Below are positions 43,574 to 52,207 of a stretch of DNA of 64,000 nt, piece by piece; within the stretch, counting starts at the first letter, position 1; the number at the start of each line of letters is the position of its first letter. The notes beneath the pieces were generated by a model. The model was not told the DNA's origin, searched no databases, and saw nothing but the letters and a program-made list of their open reading frames with translations. The stretch is from assembly GCF_026965555.1 (NCBI RefSeq), contig NZ_CP114040.1:4836001-4900000 (forward strand). The letters are read 5' to 3'. This DNA comes from Nannocystis punicea. GTDB taxonomy: Bacteria; Myxococcota_A; Polyangia; Nannocystales; Nannocystaceae. A program made the position numbers and the translations under genes.

Positions 43574-44830
43574 ATGGGCCACGAAGCCGAGCACAGTTTG
43601 GCCGACTTCTACTACTCGGACAGCGACGATCCGCTCTGTCCGCCCGAGGGCTTCGTGCAGTGGGCCGAGGCCGGCTCCTGGGCGATGTCGATGTACGAGC
43701 CCCACATGCTGGGGGCCGTCGCACCGCGGATGGCGATCGAACGCGCCGGCGAGCGCAGCGACGTCATCAACCTCAGCTCGTACAACTACCTCGGGCTGGC
43801 GACGCACCCGGAGGTCGTCGAGGCGGCGCAGGAGGCCCTGCGCACCTACGGCACCGGCGCGTGCGGATCGCCGCTGCTGTCGGGCCTCTCGGATCTGCAC
43901 CGCGGGCTCGAGCGCGAGCTCGCGGCGTTCCTCGGCCAGGAGGACTGCATCCTCTTCAACAGCGGCTTCGCCGGTGGAATGGGCACGCTGGCGGGCGTGT
44001 TGCGCAAGGGCGACGTGGCGATCCTCGACGCCAAGACCCACCTGTGCTCGATCGACGGCGTCAAGCTGTCGCGCGCCAAGCTGGTGTTCTTCGACCACAA
44101 CGACCCCGACTCGCTCGACCAGGCGCTGACCGACAGCGAGGGCGCGCGCCGGCTGGTGGTGGTCGAGGGCGTGTACTCGATGGACGGCGACACGGCCGAT
44201 CTGCCGAAGCTCCTGCCGGTGGCCGAGAAGCACGGCGTCGGCGTGCTGATCGACGAGGCCCACTCGATCCTCGTGTACGGCGCGCACGGCCGCGGGGTGG
44301 TCGAGCACTACGGGGCCGAGAAGTCGATCGGCCTGCAGTTCGCGACCTTCAGCAAGGCGTTCGCCGGCTGCGGCGGCTTCACCGTCGGGCCGCGCGCGCT
44401 GCTGCACTACATGCGCTACTACATCAACGCCTACGGCTTCAGCTGCGCGCTGCCGCCGGCGGTGGTGGCCGGGCTGCGCAAGGCGCTCGAGGTGGCGACG
44501 CGCGACAACTCGCTGCGCGAGACGCTGTGGGCCAACACCCGCTACTTCCGCGAGAAGGCGCAGCAGATCGGGCTCGACCTCGGGCACGGCTCGAGCCAGG
44601 TGGTGCCGATCATGGTCGGATCGGATCGCCGCCGGCTGTATGAGTTGACGCGCACGCTGCACCGCCGCGGGCTGTTCCTCGCGCCGGTCGACTACCCCTC
44701 GGTGCCGGAGGACGGGCTGCGCTTCCGCGTCGCCATCACGGCCGCGCACACGCGCGCCGACCTCGACCGCGCGCTCGAGATCCTCGAGGACACGATCATC
44801 CGCGGCCGCGTCGACGAGGCGGCCGAGTGA
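43574..44830 (+). CDS. Alpha-oxoamine synthase family PLP enzyme
   Basis: The ATG at 43574 is preferred over that at 43556 because GGGGAG lies seven bases upstream, giving 418 residues. The family (8-amino-7-oxononanoate synthase, 2-amino-3-ketobutyrate ligase, serine palmitoyltransferase, CqsA) condenses an acyl thioester with an amino acid, losing CO2. Visible: NLSSYNYLGLATHPEV, GTGACGSPLLSG, the stacking His in KTHLCSIDG, DEAHS and the PLP lysine (about Lys261) in ATFSKAFAGCGG. As the first gene of an operon containing its own ACP it probably takes an acyl-ACP made by the following enzymes. The amino acid cannot be read from sequence. Confidence 0.88.
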   Translation: MGHEAEHSLADFYYSDSDDPLCPPEGFVQWAEAGSWAMSMYEPHMLGAVAPRMAIERAGERSDVINLSSYNYLGLATHPEVVEAAQEALRTYGTGACGSPLLSGLSDLHRGLERELAAFLGQEDCILFNSGFAGGMGTLAGVLRKGDVAILDAKTHLCSIDGVKLSRAKLVFFDHNDPDSLDQALTDSEGARRLVVVEGVYSMDGDTADLPKLLPVAEKHGVGVLIDEAHSILVYGAHGRGVVEHYGAEKSIGLQFATFSKAFAGCGGFTVGPRALLHYMRYYINAYGFSCALPPAVVAGLRKALEVATRDNSLRETLWANTRYFREKAQQIGLDLGHGSSQVVPIMVGSDRRRLYELTRTLHRRGLFLAPVDYPSVPEDGLRFRVAITAAHTRADLDRALEILEDTIIRGRVDEAAE

Positions 44831-44852
44831 GCGGGACAGGGCAGGGGGCACG

Positions 44853-45863
44853 ATGATGACGACGCTGGTGTTCATGTTCCCAGGGCAGAGCTCGCGCTAC
44901 CCGGGGATGCTCGGCAAGCTGGCTCGTCTCCACCGCCGCGCGGCCGAGGTGCTCGCGGTCTGCAACGACGTGCTCGGCCGCGACCTCGACGCCCACACCA
45001 GCGAGGACAACCCGACCGCGTTCGACCGCAACGTCGACGTCCAGGTCGGCGTGTTCGTCGCCAACCACATGATGCTCAGCCTGCTTCAGGCCGAGGGCGT
45101 CGACGCCGAGCTGTCGCTGGGGCTGTCGCTCGGCGAGTACAACCACCTCGTGCACATCGGCGCGCTCGAGCTGCCGGAGGCGCTGCGCCTGGTCCAGGCC
45201 CGCGGCGAGGCCTACGACGCCGGCCCGCGCGGCATGATGGCCTCGGTCCAGCCGCTCGACCTCGACACGCTCGAAGAAGTGGTCGAGCAGATCCGCGGCC
45301 AGGGCCTCGGCGTGCTCGAGATCGTCAACCTCAACTCGCCGAAGCAGCACGTGCTGTCGGGCGACGCCGCCGCGGTCGAGGCCGCGGTCGCGCTGCTGGA
45401 GGACGAGCACTACGTGGTGCCGACGATCATCGAGCGGCAGGTGCCGATGCACTCGTCGCTGTTCGAGCCGGTCGGCGCGGCCCTGCGCCCGCACCTGCAG
45501 CGCGCGCGCTTCAGGGCCCCGCGGCTGCCGTACCTGCCCAACCGGCGCGGCGAGTTCGTGCCGGCGCCGACGCCCGCCGACTTCGTCGACCTGCTCGAGG
45601 CGCACGTGCACACGCCGGTGCTGTGGCGCAAGTCGATCGACCGCGTCGCCGAGCGCCACCCGGGCGCGGTGTTCGTCGAGGTCGGCCCGCGCCAGGTGCT
45701 GCACAACCTGCTCGACCGCAAGTGGTCGGCGCGGCCGAAGTACGCCACCGACAACCGCGACGACGTCGTCGGCCACCTGGCGGGCGTGCTCGCGGCGCTG
45801 CGCCAGCACCTCCCGCCGACGACCCGCAAGGACAAGGCCCAGGAGGCGTCGTGGACGAGCTGA
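44853..45863 (+). CDS. Malonyl-CoA:ACP acyltransferase-like protein
   Basis: The protein has 336 residues. FMFPGQSSRYPGM at the N-terminus and the nucleophile motif GLSLGEYN (the usual GHSLGE with Leu for His), plus the catalytic His in VPMHSSLFEP, identify the FabD/AT fold. It resembles the freestanding acyltransferases of trans-AT polyketide clusters. It probably loads malonyl units on the operon's ACP. The start ATG at 44853 is followed by a second ATG; the ribosome binding site AGGGGGC lies before it. It overlaps the next gene by 13 bases. Confidence 0.87.
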   Translation: MMTTLVFMFPGQSSRYPGMLGKLARLHRRAAEVLAVCNDVLGRDLDAHTSEDNPTAFDRNVDVQVGVFVANHMMLSLLQAEGVDAELSLGLSLGEYNHLVHIGALELPEALRLVQARGEAYDAGPRGMMASVQPLDLDTLEEVVEQIRGQGLGVLEIVNLNSPKQHVLSGDAAAVEAAVALLEDEHYVVPTIIERQVPMHSSLFEPVGAALRPHLQRARFRAPRLPYLPNRRGEFVPAPTPADFVDLLEAHVHTPVLWRKSIDRVAERHPGAVFVEVGPRQVLHNLLDRKWSARPKYATDNRDDVVGHLAGVLAALRQHLPPTTRKDKAQEASWTS

Positions 45864-46405
45864 GCGGCCTCGACGCGCTGATCAAGCAGCACCGCCGGCG
45901 GCCGGTGTTCGTGCCCGGGGAGGGCAGCGCGCGGGTCGAGCTCGGGCGCGCGGCGATCGAGCGCATGCTGCCGCACCGCGACCCGTTCCTGTTCGTCGAC
46001 GCGATCGACGCGGTCGAGCTGCCGCGGACGCCCGAGGATCCCGGGATGATCCGCGGGGTGCGGACGATCGACGCCGGCGACGGGGTGTTCGCCGGCCACT
46101 TCCCCGGCGATCCGGTCTACCCGGGCGTGCTGCTGGTCGAGGCGATCGGGCAGCTCGGGATCTGTCTCTTGCACCTCATGGCCAAAGGGACAGCCAGCAT
46201 CGACGCCGCCGACGCGCCGGCGCGGCTGCGGCTGCTCAAGGTCCACCACGCCCTGTTCCAGGGCGGCGTCCGCCCGGGCGACCGGCTGACGCTGCTCGCC
46301 CGCTCGCTCGAGCACAGCGACTACGTCTCGACCTGCGTCGGCCAGGCCCTCCGCGGCGAGGAGGTCCAGGCCCTCGCGGTGTTCGAGGTCTACTTGATGG
46401 ACTGA
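45851..46405 (+). CDS. FabZ-like 3-hydroxyacyl-ACP dehydratase
   Basis: The protein has 184 residues from the GTG at 45851 inside the acyltransferase stop region. Hot-dog fold signature: MLPHRDPFLFVDAID, then GHFPGDPVYPGVLLVEAIGQLG with catalytic His and the later Glu. The N-terminal 45 residues are an extra basic region compared with FabZ. It should dehydrate the beta-hydroxyacyl-ACP produced by the ketoreductase at 47740. A palindrome pair runs through codons near 46163-46200. Confidence 0.9.
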   Translation: MDELSGLDALIKQHRRRPVFVPGEGSARVELGRAAIERMLPHRDPFLFVDAIDAVELPRTPEDPGMIRGVRTIDAGDGVFAGHFPGDPVYPGVLLVEAIGQLGICLLHLMAKGTASIDAADAPARLRLLKVHHALFQGGVRPGDRLTLLARSLEHSDYVSTCVGQALRGEEVQALAVFEVYLMD

Positions 46406-46420
46406 CCCCAGAGAGCACGC

Positions 46421-47731
46421 ATGGTCTCATCGCAGGCACAATCGCCCCGCCGCGTCGTCATCACCGGCCTCGGCATCAACACGCCGCTCGGCGACGATCT
46501 CGACACCTTCTACGCCAACCTCCTCGCCGGCAAGTCGGCGATCACGCGCTGGAAGTGGCACAACAACGACGGCGTCTACTCGAAGATCGGCGGCGATCTC
46601 TCGCAGTACGACGTCAAGGCCAAGCTCGAGCGCCTGCGCGGCGTGCTGCCGGCCGAGGTGCACAAGCGGGCCCGCCAGCTGTGCAACAAGGCGCCGTTCT
46701 CGACGTCGCTGTCGGTGCTGTGCGCCGCCGACGCGTGGCGCGACGCCGGCATGGTCGAGGTCGCGGACCCGACCCGCTGCGCGGTGCTGGTCGGCGGCCA
46801 CAACCTCAACGAGCGCTACTTCGCCGACAACTACGTCACCTTCCAGACGGAGGACCCCGACTACATCGACTCGATGGCGGCGCTGCACATGCTCGACACC
46901 GACCACGCCGGCTCGGTGAGCGAGATGCTGGGCTGGAAGGGCTCCTGCTACACGCTCGGGGGCGCGTGCGCCAGCGCCAACGTGGCCCTGCGCAACGCGA
47001 TCGACGAGATCCGCCACCACGACCACGACATGGCGATGGTGGTCGGCGCGGTGCTCGACTTCTCGCAGATGGGCGTGCACGCGATGGCGCTGCTCGGCGC
47101 CATCACCTTCGAGAGCTTCAACGACACGCCGGAGCTGGCCAGCCGGCCCTACGACTCGCGGCGCGAGGGCTTCGTGCCGTCGCACGGGGCCGGGGCGCTG
47201 GTGCTCGAGGAGCTCGGCCACGCGCTGAGGCGCGGCGCGACGATCTACGCCGAGGTGCTCGGCTGCACCTCGACCTCCGACGGCTGCCACCTGCCGTCGC
47301 CGTCGACCGAGGGCCAGGCGCGCACGCTCGACCGCCTGCTGCGGCGCGCGCAGGTCCGGCCCGACGAGGTCGACTTCGTCTGCGCCCACGCGACCAGCAC
47401 GCCGCTCGGCGACCTGTCCGAGCTCAACGCGATCCGCAAGGTGTTCGGCGACCACGCCAAGAAGCTCAAGATCAACGCGCCGAAGTCGATGCTCGGCCAC
47501 ACCTGCTGGTCGGCGCCGGCGGTCGAGACGGTCGCGGCGCTGCTGCAGATGCGCGGCGGCGTGCTGCACCCGTCGATCAACATCGACGAGCTCGACCCCG
47601 AGGTCGACGTCGACGTGTGCGCCAACAAGGCGGTCGAGCACCGCATCAACCTGATGGTCAAGAACTCGTTCGGCTTCGGCGGCCTCAATTGCTGCGCGCT
47701 GTACCGCCGGTGGGACCCGAACGCCCTGTGA
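46421..47731 (+). CDS. Beta-ketoacyl-ACP synthase (KAS II-like)
   Basis: The protein has 436 residues. The thiolase-fold condensing enzyme has nucleophile Cys183 in GGACASANVAL and two catalytic His (CAHATSTPLGD and MLGHTCWSAPA), plus a C-terminal NSFGFGGLN. All catalytic residues of an elongating ketosynthase are present. It therefore differs from the decarboxylase KS (PksF type) of HCS cassettes, in which the Cys is normally replaced. It is the only ketosynthase in the operon and may serve both to elongate and to supply acetyl-ACP. Confidence 0.92.
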   Translation: MVSSQAQSPRRVVITGLGINTPLGDDLDTFYANLLAGKSAITRWKWHNNDGVYSKIGGDLSQYDVKAKLERLRGVLPAEVHKRARQLCNKAPFSTSLSVLCAADAWRDAGMVEVADPTRCAVLVGGHNLNERYFADNYVTFQTEDPDYIDSMAALHMLDTDHAGSVSEMLGWKGSCYTLGGACASANVALRNAIDEIRHHDHDMAMVVGAVLDFSQMGVHAMALLGAITFESFNDTPELASRPYDSRREGFVPSHGAGALVLEELGHALRRGATIYAEVLGCTSTSDGCHLPSPSTEGQARTLDRLLRRAQVRPDEVDFVCAHATSTPLGDLSELNAIRKVFGDHAKKLKINAPKSMLGHTCWSAPAVETVAALLQMRGGVLHPSINIDELDPEVDVDVCANKAVEHRINLMVKNSFGFGGLNCCALYRRWDPNAL

Positions 47732-47739
47732 GCCGCGCC

Positions 47740-48483
47740 ATGAACTTCTTCGTCACCGGAGGCTCGCGGGGGATCGGCGCCGGGATCGTGCTCGAGACGG
47801 TGCGCGCCGGCCACGACGTGGCGTTCGCGTACCGCAGCAACGACGAGGCCGCGCGCAAGATCGAGGCCGAGGCGGCGGCGATCCGCCCGGGCGCCAAGGT
47901 CAAGGGCTACGCGCTCGACGTCGGCAGCTCCGACCGCGTCGGCGAGGTCGCCGACGAGGTCCTGAACGACTTCGACAGCGTCGAGGTGATCGTCAACTGC
48001 GCGGGCATCAACCGCGCCAACCTCGTGGTGTCGATGTCCGACGAGGAGTGGCACGACGTGCTGGCGACCAACCTGCACGGGCCGTTCTACGTCGTGCGCG
48101 CGTTCCTGCCGCAGATGCTCGCGGCGCGCTTCGGCCGGATCGTCAACATCTCGTCGATCCAGCACAGCGGCGCGGCCGGCCAGGCCAACTACGCCGCCAG
48201 CAAGGCCGGCCTGCACGGCTTCACCCAGGCGCTCGCCAAGGAGTACGGGCGCAAGGGCATCACCGCCAACGTCGTCGTGCCCGGCTTCTTCGACACCGAC
48301 ATGACGCGCGAGACCATGCCGCAGGCCGCCAAGGACTACTGGCAGCAGTACTGCCCGATGCCGAAGGGCCGCATGGGCACGCTGGCCGAACTGGCCGCGA
48401 CGGTGCTGTTCCTGGCCACGGGCGGCAGCTTCATCAACGGTCAGGTCATCCCGGTCACGGGCGGCCTCGACTGGACCTACTGA
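47740..48483 (+). CDS. FabG-like 3-oxoacyl-ACP reductase
   Basis: The ATG at 47740 gives 247 residues; a GTG at 47728 overlapping the upstream stop would add four. Classic SDR: MNFFVTGGSRGIGAG, Asn in VNCAGINRA, Ser in NISSIQHSG, YAASK and PGFFDTDMT. Length and motifs match FabG. It would reduce the beta-ketoacyl chain produced by the preceding ketosynthase. Confidence 0.92.
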   Translation: MNFFVTGGSRGIGAGIVLETVRAGHDVAFAYRSNDEAARKIEAEAAAIRPGAKVKGYALDVGSSDRVGEVADEVLNDFDSVEVIVNCAGINRANLVVSMSDEEWHDVLATNLHGPFYVVRAFLPQMLAARFGRIVNISSIQHSGAAGQANYAASKAGLHGFTQALAKEYGRKGITANVVVPGFFDTDMTRETMPQAAKDYWQQYCPMPKGRMGTLAELAATVLFLATGGSFINGQVIPVTGGLDWTY

Positions 48484-48500
48484 GAGAGGGGAGGACGGCG

Positions 48501-49742
48501 ATGTCGCACCACCGGCCGCGCGTCGGCATCGAGCGGATCACGGCGTACCCGTGCACGCTCTCGCTCGACATGAAGCTGCTCGCGGAGGCGCGCGATCACG
48601 ATCCGCGCCACCCGCTCGAGGAGCTGTGGGTCCGCGAGCGCTCCCTCAACCCCGCGTGGGAAGATCCGGTGACGATGGCGGTCAACGCCGCGCTGCAGAT
48701 CGTCGGGCCCGAGGACCGCAAGGACATCGAGCTCGTGATCGTCGGCACCGAGTCCTCGGTCGACTTCGGCAAGCCGATCTCGACCTACGTGCAGCGCTAC
48801 TGCGGCCTCACGGCCAACTGCCGCAACTTCGAGACCAAGCACGCCTGCTACGGCGGCACCGGCGGGCTGATGATGGCGGCCCACTGGGTCGCCTCGGGCG
48901 CGGCCCCGGGCAAGAAGGCGCTGGTGGTGTGCACCGACCAGAGCCGCGTGCACCTCGGCCAGCCGTGGGAGTACGTGCTCGGCGCGGCGGCGACGGCGAT
49001 GCTGGTCAGCGCCCAGCCGGACGTCCTCGAGATCGACCTCGACACCTGCGGCTACTGGACGCAGGAGATCTTCGACACCTACCGGCCGACGTCGACCAAG
49101 GAAGTCGGCCACGCCGACACCAGCCTGTACGGCTACCTCGAGGCGCTCGAGGGCGCGTACGACCACTTCGTCGCCCGCTCGGGCATGGTCGACTACGACG
49201 CCGAGTTCGCCCGCCACATCTACCACGTGCCGTTCGGCGGCATGACCTTCCGCGCCCACCGGGCGCTGCTCCGCCGCGGGCCGCACGAGATGTCGCTGCG
49301 CGAGGCCAAGGCCCACTTCGAGCGCAAGTCGAAGCACGCGCTGCGCTACAACTCGCGCTTCGGCGGCACGTACACCTCGGCGACCTTCATCGCCATGCTC
49401 GGGCTCATCGACGCCGACCCCGAGCTGCGCGCCGGCGACAAGGTGTCGATCTTCTCCTACGGCTCGGGCTCGTGCGCCGAGTTCTACCGCGCGACCGTCG
49501 GCGAGCGCGCGCGCGAGCAGGTCGCGGGCCAGCGGCTCGCCGCCGGCCTCGATCGTCGCATGCCGCTGAGCATCGCCGAGTACGAGGCGCTCGAGCGCCA
49601 GCGCGCCGCCCACATCGACCAGAGCGACTACGAGGTCGACCAGTCGGGCCTGCGCGGGCTCTACGAGCGCGCCTACGCCGGCAAGGGCCGCCTGGTGCTC
49701 GACGCGGTGCGCGGCTTCCAGCGGGAGTACCGCCTGTCCTGA
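48501..49742 (+). CDS. HMG-CoA-synthase-like enzyme (PksG/HCS type)
   Basis: The protein has 413 residues with a strong GAGAGGGGAGG site before the ATG at 48501. It matches polyketide beta-branching HCS enzymes over its length: Glu54 in AWEDPVTMAVNAA, nucleophile Cys116 in NFETKHACYGGTGG, His242 in IYHVPFGGMTFRAH, and the C-terminal FSYGSGSCAEFY. These enzymes add an acetyl unit, from an acetyl-ACP, to the beta-ketone of an acyl-ACP. With ECH1, ECH2 and the ACP downstream it completes a beta-branching cassette. It is less like MvaS of the mevalonate pathway by context. Confidence 0.9.
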   Translation: MSHHRPRVGIERITAYPCTLSLDMKLLAEARDHDPRHPLEELWVRERSLNPAWEDPVTMAVNAALQIVGPEDRKDIELVIVGTESSVDFGKPISTYVQRYCGLTANCRNFETKHACYGGTGGLMMAAHWVASGAAPGKKALVVCTDQSRVHLGQPWEYVLGAAATAMLVSAQPDVLEIDLDTCGYWTQEIFDTYRPTSTKEVGHADTSLYGYLEALEGAYDHFVARSGMVDYDAEFARHIYHVPFGGMTFRAHRALLRRGPHEMSLREAKAHFERKSKHALRYNSRFGGTYTSATFIAMLGLIDADPELRAGDKVSIFSYGSGSCAEFYRATVGERAREQVAGQRLAAGLDRRMPLSIAEYEALERQRAAHIDQSDYEVDQSGLRGLYERAYAGKGRLVLDAVRGFQREYRLS

Positions 49743-49850
49743 GGCCCCGATCATGCCGCGCACGTCCCTCGCCAACCCGGCCGCGTCGCTCCCCGGCGAC
49801 GCGCGCCCGGTCCGCTCGTCCCCTCGTCCCTGCCGTCCGGAGGTGATCGC

Positions 49851-50606
49851 GTGCGCGTCCGCTGCGAAGAGGGCGAGCTGATCCATCGGCTGTTCCTCGG
49901 GGCAGGTCCCGGAGGACATGTCGCATTGGACACGGAGGGGATCGCCGCGCTGGCCGACGCGGTCGAGCTGGCAGCGGCTGGTTCGGCGCGCGCGCTGGTG
50001 ATCGCCAGCGAGGGCCCCGAGTTCTGCGCCGGCATGGACCTCGCGGCCGCGCTGCGGACCCCGGCGGCGCAGATGCGGGCGGCGATGGAGCGCTACGCCG
50101 CTTGCCTCGAGCTGCTGACGAGCGCGAAGCTGGCGACGATCGCCGTGGTGACCGGCGCGGCCAGCGGCGGCGGGGTCGGGCTGGCTGCTGCCTGCGACCT
50201 GGTGGTCGCGGGGCCGGCGGCCGCGTTCTCGCTGCCGGAGCTGCGCTACGGGCTGGTGCCGGCCGTGATCTTGCCGGCCCTCGAGGCCCGGATCGGCGCC
50301 CGCAGGACCCGACGGCTGGCGCTCACCGGCGAGCTGGTGACGGCCGCGCAGGCCGAGCCGTGGGGGCTCGTCGACATGGTCGCGGACGATCCGAACGGCG
50401 CGCTGCGCGGCCTCCTGCGCTCGCTGCTGCGGGCGCGGCCGCAGGCGGTGGCGACGCTCAAGCGGATCACCGGCCAGGCAGGGCAGGGCGGGGTGGCCCA
50501 GACCGCGGCCGACCTCGAAGACCCCGAGCTGCGGGCCGCGCTCGCGGCCCTGCTCGCCGACGGCCAGGCGCCGCCGTGGTTCGCCAGGCTGAAAGGACAG
50601 GAATGA
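49851..50606 (+). CDS. Crotonase-fold enzyme, ECH1 (PksH-like dehydratase)
   Basis: The protein has 251 residues from a GTG at 49851 preceded by GGAGGTG. Crotonase motifs EFCAGMDL and TGAASGGGVGLAAACDLVVA form the oxyanion hole, and FSLPELRYGLVPAVILPAL is the ECH1-like segment of PksH/CurE-type enzymes that dehydrate the HMG-ACP-like intermediate. The N-terminal segment LGAGPGGHVALDTEG is encoded by a three-junction ladder of the dispersed palindrome (49903-49934). Its stop overlaps the start of ECH2 (ATGA). Confidence 0.87.
   Translation: MRVRCEEGELIHRLFLGAGPGGHVALDTEGIAALADAVELAAAGSARALVIASEGPEFCAGMDLAAALRTPAAQMRAAMERYAACLELLTSAKLATIAVVTGAASGGGVGLAAACDLVVAGPAAAFSLPELRYGLVPAVILPALEARIGARRTRRLALTGELVTAAQAEPWGLVDMVADDPNGALRGLLRSLLRARPQAVATLKRITGQAGQGGVAQTAADLEDPELRAALAALLADGQAPPWFARLKGQE
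49903..49934. repeat. 14-nt palindrome ladder inside ECH1
   Basis: CAGG 49903, CATG 49917 and CACG 49931 are exactly 14 bases apart within coding sequence near the N-terminus of the protein. Confidence 0.85.
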
Positions 50607-51379
50607 ACGCGCATGTCCCGACAGACAGCCCCGTCGAGGTGACGCTCGAGCGCGACGGGGTGGCGGTGCTGACGATGCGCGACGCCGCCGGCAAGAACGC
50701 GTTCGGCCGGGCGTTCGTGGCGGCGCTGACGCGGGCGCTCGAGGATCTCGGCCGGCGCGCCGACGTGCGCGTGTGCGTGGTCGCCGGCCTGCCGGAGGTG
50801 TTCTCGGCCGGCGGCGACCGCGACGTGCTGCTCGGCCTGGCCGACGGCACGATCGCCCCGTACGACCTGCTGCTGACGCGGACGCTGCTCGAGGTGCCGG
50901 TGCCGACGATCGCCGCCATGGCGGGTCACGCGGTCGGCGGGGGGCTGGTGTTCGGGCTCGCTTGCGACATGGTCGTGATGGCCCGCGAGAGCCGCTACGG
51001 CGCCAATTTCATGGACCTCGGGTTCACGCCGGGGATGGGCGCGACGCGGCTCGTGCAGTTCGCGTTCGGCGAGTACGTCGGCGCCGAGATGTTGTTCGGC
51101 GGGCAGTACTTCCGCGGCGAGCAGCTGGCCGGGAGCGGCCAGGTCAACGCGGTCGTGCCGCGCGCCGAGGTGCTGCCGCGGGCGCTCGACATGGCGGCCC
51201 GGATCGCCGACAAGCCGCGGGCTGCGCTGCTATTGCTCAAGCGTGCGCTGGCGTTGCCGCGGAGGCGCGCGTTCGAGGAGGCGCGCACGGTCGAGTCGAT
51301 GATGCACGAGGTATGCTTCGCCGACCCGGAGACGGTGGCGCGGATCCGCACGAACTACGGGCCAGGCCAGGGAGGATGA
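50603..51379 (+). CDS. Crotonase-fold enzyme, ECH2 (PksI-like decarboxylase)
   Basis: The protein has 258 residues from the ATG at 50603. Segments VFSAGGDRDVLLGLADG, AMAGHAVGGGLVFGLACDMVVMARES and NFMDLGFTPGMGATRLV match ECH2 enzymes (PksI, CurF ECH2 domain) that decarboxylate the glutaconyl-type intermediate to fix the branch. It follows ECH1 directly with a four-base overlap, in the order found in HCS cassettes. A palindrome pair lies across its first codons (50597-50626). Confidence 0.88.
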   Translation: MNAHVPTDSPVEVTLERDGVAVLTMRDAAGKNAFGRAFVAALTRALEDLGRRADVRVCVVAGLPEVFSAGGDRDVLLGLADGTIAPYDLLLTRTLLEVPVPTIAAMAGHAVGGGLVFGLACDMVVMARESRYGANFMDLGFTPGMGATRLVQFAFGEYVGAEMLFGGQYFRGEQLAGSGQVNAVVPRAEVLPRALDMAARIADKPRAALLLLKRALALPRRRAFEEARTVESMMHEVCFADPETVARIRTNYGPGQGG

Positions 51380-51382
51380 CGC

Positions 51383-52207
51383 TTGCTGCATGACTTCAAG
51401 GACAGGGTCGTCTTGATCACGGGCGGGACGCGCGGCATCGGCCTCGCGTGCGGGCTCGCGTTCGGGCGCCAGGGCGCGCGCACGGTGCTGACGCACCGCT
51501 GGGGCTCGGCCGACGAGGACGAGCTGCGGGCCCGCTTCGCCGCCGTCGGGGCCCCGGCGCCGCTCGTGCTCGAGGCCGACGCGTCGCGCGAGGAGGACAC
51601 CGACAGGCTGACCGCGCGGCTCAAGGAGGAGTGCGACGGCGTGTGGGCGTTCATCAGCAACGTCTGCGTGGTCCAGCGCGGCGACGGGCCGACGAACCAC
51701 ACGCGCAGGGCGCTGTACAAGAGCCTCGAGTACTCGAGCTGGCCGTTCGTCGGCTACCTGCAGGCGCTGCACGCCGCGTTCGGCCGCTACCCCCGCTACG
51801 CGCTGGCGATGTCGTCCGACGGCCCCGACACGCACTACCCCGGCTACGACTACGTCGCCGTGGCCAAGGCGGTGCTCGAGACGTTCGTGCGCTACATGAG
51901 CACGCACCTCTACGAGCACGGCTGCATCGTCAACGCGCTGCGCACCCGCCAGGTGATCACCGAGAGCTACGAGCAGATGTTCGCCGCGGAGCAGCGGGCG
52001 CTGGCCGGCAAGTTCCCCGAGTTCGCGTGCACCGTCGACGAGGTCGCCGACACCACTCTGGCGCTGTGCAGCGGGCTGTTCGACGCGATGGGCGGGCAGG
52101 TGCTGACGCTCGATCGCGGGGCGGCGTTCGTCGACAACATCGCCACTCTCGGGCCGCGGCTCGTCGGCGGCGGCGACACGGGCGACAAGGAAGGAGCCTC
52201 GGCGTGA
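51383..52207 (+). CDS. SDR enzyme resembling FabI/FabL enoyl-ACP reductase (first of a pair)
   Basis: The only plausible start is a TTG at 51383, four bases after ECH2; 274 residues. The nucleotide loop is VVLITGGTRGIGLA. The active-site spacing is Tyr-x6-Lys (YDYVAVAK), which is characteristic of FabI/FabL-type enoyl reductases rather than the Tyr-x3-Lys of FabG. It ends with LTLDRGAAFVDN. Probably reduces an enoyl-ACP in this pathway. Its stop overlaps the GTG of a paralogue. Confidence 0.8.
   Translation: MLHDFKDRVVLITGGTRGIGLACGLAFGRQGARTVLTHRWGSADEDELRARFAAVGAPAPLVLEADASREEDTDRLTARLKEECDGVWAFISNVCVVQRGDGPTNHTRRALYKSLEYSSWPFVGYLQALHAAFGRYPRYALAMSSDGPDTHYPGYDYVAVAKAVLETFVRYMSTHLYEHGCIVNALRTRQVITESYEQMFAAEQRALAGKFPEFACTVDEVADTTLALCSGLFDAMGGQVLTLDRGAAFVDNIATLGPRLVGGGDTGDKEGASA

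Noticed and set aside
46967..46969. Idea that the ketosynthase is a Cys-less decarboxylase
   Set aside because: The codon at 46967-46969 is TGC, giving GGACASA, so the nucleophile is present.
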